DNA of 64,000 bases from Eunapius fragilis (taxonomy: Eukaryota > Porifera > Demospongiae > Spongillida > Spongillidae): NCBI GenBank assembly GCA_963681505.1, contig OY811972.1, positions 2,622,163 through 2,686,162 of the forward strand, given 5' to 3'. The notes under the pieces were generated by a model that worked only from the letters and a program-made list of their open reading frames with translations, had not been told where the DNA came from and did not search any database. This document shows positions 56,640-64,000 of the stretch, in pieces; the first letter of the stretch is position 1; the number at the start of each line of letters is the position of its first letter. A program made the translations under genes and the position numbers.

Positions 56640-57753
56640 TGTCATATAATGACTCACCAAACTCACATGTCTGTGCCAACTATCTGAGCTTACCACTAGC
56701 CAACGCTGGTACAGTGTACAGCCAGCCACAGACCTCTGGTCCCAGTGACTAGGGAAGGAGTGCATGTGCAGCCAGTGCTGGTACCATGACTGGAGCATGT
56801 TTATCATTTCTACTATTGCATGGCCTATGGTTGATTGAAGTGTACGTTGGGCGCTCCAATTCAAGAACTGCTATATACCCCCATCCCAATAAAGATGGCG
56901 GTGTTGCTTGTAATATACAATGTATAACATCACAATTAACAATCCCAAAGTCAATAGTTCATTTCAGTTTGTACACCGTGTACTTTTGTAACATTTTGGA
57001 TGTACCAAATGTTGGATGCCTCTGATGTTACTGGCCAGCTCTTGGATAGCTTACGGCAGACCTATGGTTCTTTGACTAAAGACATCAAATGTTGTCTCAT
57101 GAGTTGTAGTAATAGAATCTTGTGTCAGAAAGAAAAATTTTACCACTTTAAACCCACTGTATTTGCAGACACGGTGTTAAGTAATTGGAGTGCTACAATG
57201 AGTTACAAAAATATGATTCCAATCACCAATGTCATCATCCTAAACCACTGTACCATGGCTTTGTGCACAACAGACACAACACCACTATACATGACCTAAT
57301 GACTTCACCTGTCCCACCATCCTACCATCAAACATTTCTCCCTCCCTCCTCTGTGTCAGGTAGGAATACATGTGATTAATAATTCCCAAGGGACCTGGGT
57401 TGAGGTGTCCTGAGTATAGTGAGTGTACTACTAAGATCGCTGGGGGATTCTAAATCATGTGCATCTCAACATTACAGGGCTTGAACAACTTTGACAATAG
57501 CAAAGCATGGGTACCAACTATGTATGTACATACATGTACGTGTACAGATGTATGCGTGCATGAAGTCACAGATATAGACATGTACATTAGAGAAATATCA
57601 CAAGGTCTTTTTTAAAGGTGTATGTACATGTACATGTACATGTGCATACATGGACATGAAAGCACATATAAGATTATTCATTTTGGAGAAAGTACATGTA
57701 CACACTGACTTCTCACCCAACCCCTTCCTGTTATGATCACATTTGTATTACAG
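56640..57753 (+). other. Ankyrin-unit intron between the gypsy fossil and exon B5
   Basis: The stretch contains one copy of the 72-bp unit that is expanded at 62191-62680 (at about 56707-56780). It also has the conserved CCTGTCCCACCATCCTACC block, and TACATGTA-rich sequence leading to exon B5. No gene besides. Confidence 0.6.
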
Positions 57754-57852
57754 AATGGTTGGAGTCCATTGATGAAAGCAAGTAAGAAGGGACATGTTGA
57801 AGTGGTGAAATCACTCATAGAAGCAGGAGCTAATATCAATCACACTAACAAG
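57754..57852 (+). CDS. Ankyrin exon B5
   Basis: A 99-nt exon after TTACAG. It encodes NGWSPLMKASKKGHVEVV and ends NHTNK before GTTGGC. Confidence 0.87.
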
Positions 57853-60800
57853 GTTGGCATATTCAGGCTGTTATTGTACTCTATTAGATGCACACCTTTC
57901 ATTGCTGTTGTGCATCACATCTTCGTACATGTATGTCATAATATGATGTCATCTTAAACATGCTATTGGGATGACTCCAAGCCTTAGCATTTATTGATTT
58001 ATTCCTTTTCAATACTGCATACGAATCTTGGGAAGATGATAGCATTATGATTCTTAAAGAGGCATTGAATTTGTGTCTCTTTCGTCTTTTAACCCCTCCT
58101 TTCTTCACCGCCAAACATGAGAAAACCAGAATGATTGCACCCCTGTGTTTATAGCTAGCTACATTTACTACATGCACATGCTGCTTCGATAGAGGCCTGG
58201 GGATGAGATAGTGCAAGGGAGGTGAACGATGGTACACATAAAAATTTGATGGGTGTGGGAGGGAGAGGCTGCTGTATGGTAATTAATCTCATACATGTAT
58301 ATGTACACTAATAATCATCTCATTGTGAAAGTGTGAAGTGGTATATGACTCTAGAACATGTACCAGAGAAAATAGATACTCTCCACTTTGGCCATGTACC
58401 ATGAAGTACCACACGTACATGTAAGCTCCCCTCTGCCTCCATAAAAAGTCTTAGGGGATGGGACCAGGGGTCAGCTGCACCCTCTCCATGAAGGTGGTGG
58501 ACATTCTTAAGTAACCATTTTCAAATATTCAAGGGTAATGTATGATTTTGACAAAAGGTATACTAAGAAGCAATCGATTTGAAGTAGCACAACTTTGTAG
58601 TAATATACCATGGTGGGGCCAGGAGACATGGTCATTATTTCATTTTTCAGCTCAACGTTGTGATTAGCTAAGCTATTCATATAAGAGGTCCCAAGTTTCT
58701 TATCCTTCCACTGGCCTTCTCTGTACATGTACATGGAAGTTTTAATGTTCATATTAAATATTCAAGAGTACTTCGACATGATTTTGACAAAAGGTATACT
58801 AAGAAGCAATCGATCTGAAATGGCACAAATTTGTAGTACTAATATACCATACATGTACATGAATATCCCATCACATTATAGTCCAATATGTCTTGTGTAT
58901 AAATCTTTGGTACGTTTATGTAGCCACATTCCTCCCCCCTCCATTGTAAAGAAAGACTGGTGTTTAAATGAGCACTTCCTCATACCAGAACAACAGAACA
59001 CCAGTGTATGTGGCAAGTCGTGAAGGTCATCATGATGTAGTGCAGACCTTGGTGGGAGCAGGTGCTGATGTAAGTATAGCAAGTTCAGATGTAAGTGATA
59101 TGGTGTTATGTTCTTATACAAGTACATGTACACATTGACTTCTTATAGCAAGATACATTTAATTTATATAGTGTAACCCTGTGTATCCAGTACCATTTAT
59201 GTATTGTACAAGTACTAAAAACATTCTCTACACGAGAATGTTGGTGGTATATAGGAATCAAAGGTGATGGTGGTGTAAAAACCAAGGGAACAAGGCTTCT
59301 GATTGAAAAGGAAAAATGAAATAGACCTATATTAGCAGCATGTTGTCGTATTTAAATGTGCATGCTAATATAGGTCTATTTTATTTTTCAGTTTCAATCA
59401 GAAGCCTTGTTCCCTTGCTTTTTACACCACCATCACCTTTGATCCTATATACCACCAACCTTCTTGTGTAGAGAATGTTTTTACCACTTGTTTCCTAAAT
59501 TTTTCTGGTGGATTTGGTATTCTATTTAGTTCTTGAAACGCATAGAATCAGGTAGCATAAACGTCAACTTGCGCGATCATGACAGGTTTATTTTGGAATC
59601 TGCAATTCTGTTGAGGTGAATATTACACTAGTCCCCAGACTATCTCCATTGAGGACCAAAGGATTGATAAAGGTTAAAAGCGAAGCCATATACTGCATTG
59701 GATAAATGTACTCTAAAGGTGACCATACACTAGGCAACAATGTTGCATGCAACTCAATGAATCCAATTATATTTCAGTAAAACATTGATTTACTGAAATT
59801 TTGCTATAATTCATTGTGTTGCTTGCAACATGTTGCCTAGTGTATGGTCGGCTTAAGTAAACTGATCTCACGCTATAATCAGATAAACCATGCACCATAA
59901 TACATGACCAAATTGATGCAAGCAACTTTGGCCTTATACACACATTTCACACAGCGCATATTACTATAAAACGGAGAGAGATGCAGAATCTACTGCTGTA
60001 ACTAAACTATTCCTTCCATTTTAGCGATATACCATGCATGCTCATAATTTATCGATCCAACATTTATCGATGCCGTAACGTACATTTGGGTGGTCGTTTT
60101 GTTGTTCCTTTCGGTATCGCGCTTGACATACGCACGTTTGGCAGATCTGGCAGCATCTTTCCACTTTTAGTGCTCAAGTGGAATCAGAATTGTCCTTGAG
60201 ATTGCATGGTAAAACCATTGAATTTGATAATGCTGGTTATTTTATACCGGTGCGTCATGAACATTGTGATAGCTGATGTAATGTGTTATTTGTAGATCAG
60301 CACCAAATAAGGTACTGTTAGCTTCAGCTAATTGCCCGATAAGTTAGGTGTCTAACAGACACCTGAAGATAACATGCGGACGCATCCTGAAGCAATTGGT
60401 ACACATGGCGTGCTTTAAAAACGTTCCTGTCGTGAGTTATGCTATCCCGAAGGAAGAAGAAGAAGAAGGCAACGACGACGACGATGGAGGAGAAATTTTA
60501 GGTGGGACTGGCTATGGACGATGGGGATGAGTATTTTTGTTCTCTAAAGGTACACCGTCTTTTGACACAGATATAACGCAGAACTGTTCTCCTTTTTGAT
60601 ATTGTTCGATTGCCACTAAGAGTGAAGTGACCCGACTCTTCGCTGTCTAGCTAGACGTGAGTGACGTTTTTAATGACATTCATGTAACTGCAGGATTCCT
60701 ATATGGAACCTACTCGCGTAGGTTCCGATGTAATAGACCATATTAGTCGATTGTTTACCATGCTTTATTATTAAATGTATTGTATACAGGTCACATTTCT

Positions 60801-63800
60801 GTACACATATCTTATGTGCTTGGATATGTATTGAGAGGTGATGCGGAGGGTGGTATTGGATCGGAGAGAATAGTGTCAGTATGCAATATAATTGGATCCA
60901 CCGTCATCACATCATCAGCTGGCTGAAGGGTGGGGTTGGGGGAGGCTCCATTTGTGTGGTGTGTATTTACATCCAAGTACCAGTAGATATGTATGAAGGC
61001 ATTTCAAGACAATAGCTATCACTACCCATTGCGTTCCATCCTTCACTCCTTACCAGAATAATTCAACTTCATTGTATATGGCAACTCACAGAACTACTCA
61101 CTTTTATTTTTGCCCATAATTCTAAACTACACACTTGCCCCACAGCTCCAGTGCTTGTGGTACCTGAATAGCCCATTAACGCTTCAACACATTCTTCAGG
61201 TCATCATGAAAAAACACTTAGCTTTGTTAGCCCGCATTCCAGCCTTCATCAGTCTTCCATGGACTTCCTCTAGAGTCTACAGGTGCTGCTCATCTGTGAC
61301 AAGGATATCATCCATATACACAGCCACATCCCTTATGCCCTGCATTAAGTTGTCCATAGTTCTCTGGAAAATCCAAGGTGCTGAATAAATTCCAAAAGGC
61401 ATCCTAGTATAACAAAACAATCCTTCTGTTGTTAATGACCTCCAGTATCCGACTTCTCACCCAACCCCTCCCTGTTATTATCTCATTTGTAATACAGGAT
61501 GATTGGACTCTCTCTCCAATGGTAATTGTAAATATGTCTGCCTGAGGTCCAGCTTAGAAAATGATTTTCCCCTGCCTACAATGTCAGAAGATCCTCTGTC
61601 TTGGGAATAGGATATTGGTCTAGCTTTGCAGCTTGGTTGATTGTCATGTGGAAATCACCACATTATCTGGCTTCATTACATAAACAATAGGTGCTGCCCA
61701 CTCTGCAAATTCAACTGGTTCAATGGTTCTCCAGTATACATGGTCAACTTGCAAATAACTTCTACCAGTGTCTGGTCTGGCCACAGCTGCCTGTACGTTG
61801 CTACAAGTGACACAGACACACCTGTGTCAACTTCCATCATTAGTGGTGCTCCATCAACTGCCTGCACGATTTTCTCTCATGACCCTTTCCCCTACAATCA
61901 AAGCACACAGCCAGAATGAATGGACACTGACCTGCACTGTGATTATTGCTGTCGCACCTAAAACACACAGCCATTCCTGTTGGCCCCTTGTTCTGAAGTA
62001 TGTTTACTTCAACCTTCTCTTCGGAGTTCTCTTGTTTTGAAGTTTTCATTTCCCTTGCACTCTTCTCTGCAACCCTGTTACTGCTTTTTCGAAGGTCAAC
62101 TCCTGTTCCATTAGCAGTCACATTAGAATGCCATCTTTGTTAACCCCGCACACTAATCGGTCCCTTACCATATAATGACTCACCAAACTGGTACAGTGTA
62201 CAACCAGCCACAGACCTCTGGTCCCAGTGACTAGGGAAGGAGTGCATGTGTAGCCAACACTTGTACAGTGTACAGCCAGCCACAGACCTCTGGTCCCAGT
62301 GACTAGGGAAGGAGTGCATGTGTAGCCAACACTTGTACAGTGTACAGCCAGCCACAGACCTCTGGTCCCAGTGACTAGGGAAGGAGTGCATGCGTAGCCA
62401 GCACTGGTACAGTGTACAGCCAGCCACAGACCTCTGGTCCCAGTGACTAGGGAAGGAGTGCATGTGTAGCCAACACTGGTACAGTGTACAGCCAGCCACA
62501 GACCTCTGGTCCCAGTGACTAGGGAAGGAGCCAACACTGGTACAGTGTACAGCCAGCCATAGACCTCTGGTCCCAGTGACTAGGGAAGGAGTGCATGTGT
62601 GCCAACACTGGTACAGTGTACAGCCAGCCACAGACCTCTGGTCCCAGTGACTAGGGAAGGAGTGCATGTGCAGCCAGTGCTGGTAATGTGACTGGAGCAT
62701 GTTTATCATTTCTACTATTGCATGGCCTATGGTTGATTGAAGTGTACATTGGGCGCTCCAATTCAAGAACTGCTATATACCCCCATCCCAATAAATATGG
62801 CGGTGTTGCTTGTAATAAACAATGTACAACGTCACAATGAACAATCCCAAAGTCAATAGTTCATTTCAGTTTGTACACCGTGTACTTTTGTAACATTTTG
62901 GATGAGCCAAATGTCAGATGCCTCTGATGTCGACCGTTCACTGGCCAGCTCTTTGATAGCTTAGGACCTTTTATATTTTATACTTCCAACAAATTTTACC
63001 CTTTTAAATTCACTTTTCTTGCGGATACGGTGTTAAGATATTGGAGTGCTACAATGAGTTAGAATGATAATGTTACATCATGATTGATAATATTACATCA
63101 TGATTCCAATAATCAATGTCATCATAAACCACTGTACCATGGCTTTGTGACACAACACCACTATACATGACCTAATGACCTCACCTGTCCCACCATCCTA
63201 CCATCAAACATTTCTCCCTCCCTCCTCTGTATTGGCCAGGAATTCGTGTGATTTACAATTCCCAAGGGTTAGGTTGGGTTGAAGTGTCCTGACTATATAC
63301 TAAGATTTAAATGAGTACATCTCCATACCAGATCAATGCAACTCCATTGTATGTGGCAAGTCAGAATGGTCATCATGATGTAGTGCAGACCTTGGTGGGA
63401 GCAGGTGCTGATGTAAATATAGCGAGATCAGACGTAAGTGATATGGTGTTATGTTCTTATGCAAGTACATGTACACATTGACTTCTTATTGCAAGGTACA
63501 TAATAAATGTATTGTATACAGGTTTCATTTCTGTACACATTAACATATCTTATGTGCTTGGATAAGTTTTGAGAGGTGTGGTTGGGGGTGGTATTGGATT
63601 GGAGAGGATTGTGTCAGTATGCAATGTAATTCGTCATCAAGAAGTGGTTCTATGGGCACCCACCTTCCCTACCCATCTGGATCCACCATCATCACATCAT
63701 CAGCTGGTTGAAGAGTGGGGATGGGGGAGGCTCCATTTGTGTGGTGTGTACTTATGTACATTTACATCGAAGTACCAGTAGATAGGAATATCAAAACAAT

Positions 63801-64000
63801 AGCTTCCTTGGGGCTGTAGGTACTGTACATCCATGTGCATACATGGGCATGAAAGCACATACAAGGTTATTCATTTTGGAGATAGTACATGTACACACTG
63901 ACTTCTCACCCAACCCCTTCCGATTATGATCACATTTGTATTACAGAATGGTTGGAGTCCATTGATGAAAGCAAGTTGGAAGGGACATGTTGAAGTGGTG
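57754..64000 (+). CDS. Second ankyrin exon array, continues beyond the window (gene-level entry)
   Basis: Exons B5, A7, A8 and B6 (cut by the window edge) have the same phases, splice sites and intron sequence as the array at 16-26 kb. No C-terminal exons are seen, so this is the left part of a neighbouring paralogous gene. It could also be a continuation of the same cluster after the coiled-coil gene end. Introns hold a gypsy fossil, a 72-bp minisatellite and composite element copy 5. Confidence 0.65.
58989..59090 (+). CDS. Ankyrin exon A7
   Basis: A 102-nt exon between CCAG and GTAAGT. It encodes NNRTPVYVASREGHHDVV and the rest of one repeat (GADVSIASSD). Confidence 0.85.
59208..59491. repeat. 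Long palindrome of composite copy 5
   Basis: Arms of about 125 bp surround a 25-nt centre. Each arm has its own hairpin (CATTCTC/GAGAATG) near the left outer end. The inner text (CTTCTGATTGAAAAGG) is unique to this copy but matched in the partner arm. Confidence 0.93.
59716..59855. mobile_element. Short palindromic MITE
   Basis: GACCATACACTAGGCAACA at the left pairs with the complement of TGTTGCCTAGTGTATGGTC at the right. Pairing continues imperfectly through GTTGCATGCAAC and CAATGAAT for about 55 bp. The ends read AGGTGACC and GGTCGGCTTA. No coding content. It is nested in composite copy 5. Confidence 0.8.
61145..62160 (-). mobile_element. Decayed Ty3/gypsy fragment (fossil), unit 3
   Basis: The third large copy of the fragment at 17880-18900 and 55640-56630, in the same orientation. 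It has the same reverse-transcriptase, protease-like and zinc-knuckle remnants, and one short stretch of ankyrin-intron sequence (61455-61500) within it. Several breaks, no LTRs. Confidence 0.85.
62191..62680. repeat. 72-bp minisatellite, about seven units
   Basis: Units start GTACAGTGTACAGCCAGCC and contain CAGACCTCTGGTCCCAGTG and CTAGGGAAGGAGTGCATGTG. The spacing is 72, 72, 72, 72, 61 and 71 bp. A frame stays open across them on the minus strand, giving repeated SFPSHWDQRSVAGCTLYQ text, but a single unit elsewhere (56707-56780) shows it is expanded non-coding sequence. Confidence 0.93.
63332..63433 (+). CDS. Ankyrin exon A8
   Basis: A 102-nt exon between CCAG and GTAAGT. It encodes INATPLYVASQNGHHDVV and the rest of one repeat. 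Confidence 0.87.
63947..64000 (+). CDS. Ankyrin exon B6, cut by window end
   Basis: After TTACAG the sequence reads NGWSPLMKASWKGHVEVV to the window edge. It is the first 18 codons of a type B exon. Confidence 0.85.

Larger units (their letters stand above)
59208..60726 (+). mobile_element. Composite hairpin-palindrome element, copy 5
   Basis: A palindrome at 59208-59491 starts ACAAGTACTAAAAACATTC. The triplet segment (GAAGAAGAAGAAGAAGG then CGACGACGACGATGG) is at 60449-60485, following GTCGTGAGTTATGC. The right end is a hairpin with stem GGAACCTAC and loop TCGC (60705-60726), preceded by GATTCCTATAT. It lies in ankyrin-unit intron: ATGCTTTATTATTAAATG resumes shortly to the right. A smaller palindromic MITE (59716-59855) is nested inside. 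No coding content is recognised. Confidence 0.72.

Noticed and set aside
62118-62766. Minus-strand repeat protein with SFPSHWDQRSVAGC units
   Set aside because: It is the 72-bp minisatellite (72 is a multiple of 3). A single-unit version in the sister intron is clearly non-coding.

Overview
The window looks like animal nuclear DNA, most likely from a demosponge. That is inferred from short GT-AG introns (52-132 nt), one-exon-per-repeat ankyrin genes, a decayed Lys/Arg-rich ENRAAK-type repeat gene of a kind I remember from sponge gene models, a dense mix of retro- and DNA elements, and many microsatellites and long G/C runs. No RNA gene, CRISPR array or bacterial feature was seen.

Layout. 1-3.8 kb is gene-poor simple-sequence DNA. 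3.8-5.9 kb is a roughly 63-bp minisatellite split by a hAT-like MITE with an 8-bp target duplication. 5.96-8.70 kb is an apparently complete pogo/Tigger-like DNA transposon whose transposase (622 aa) is read from five exons. 10.3-28.5 kb is a plus-strand ankyrin gene built from alternating 33/34-codon phase-0 exons (types A and B) inside strongly repeated introns. It ends in an ankyrin half-repeat exon and a long coiled-coil exon of 14-residue repeats. 30.4-30.9 kb and 48.7-51.2 kb hold minus-strand exons of host genes. The second set resembles the N-terminal part of large lipid-transfer proteins (vitellogenin/apoB type) and looks damaged. Between them lies a three-deep stack of LTR retroelements: a broken BEL/Pao element (32.4-47.7 kb, 5-bp target duplication) holding a broken Ty3/gypsy element and a second, whole-looking gypsy element with identical LTRs. 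From about 55 kb to the end the ankyrin array resumes, with decayed gypsy fragments at matching places in several units and a 72-bp minisatellite.

The strongest candidate for something undescribed is a composite element family with five members: about 10566-11700, 12136-15967, 29056-29882, 53428-54162 and 59208-60726. One end is a palindrome of roughly 260-290 bp. The other end, in four of five copies, is a short perfect hairpin whose stem sequence differs in every copy while pairing is kept. Between them is a GAA/GAC-triplet segment. Two copies interrupt ankyrin units cleanly, so the boundaries can be read from the sequence. The longest copy carries the remains of a protein-coding gene.

Exon joins, protein families and ages are my readings from the sequence. 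Nothing was searched or aligned by computer.
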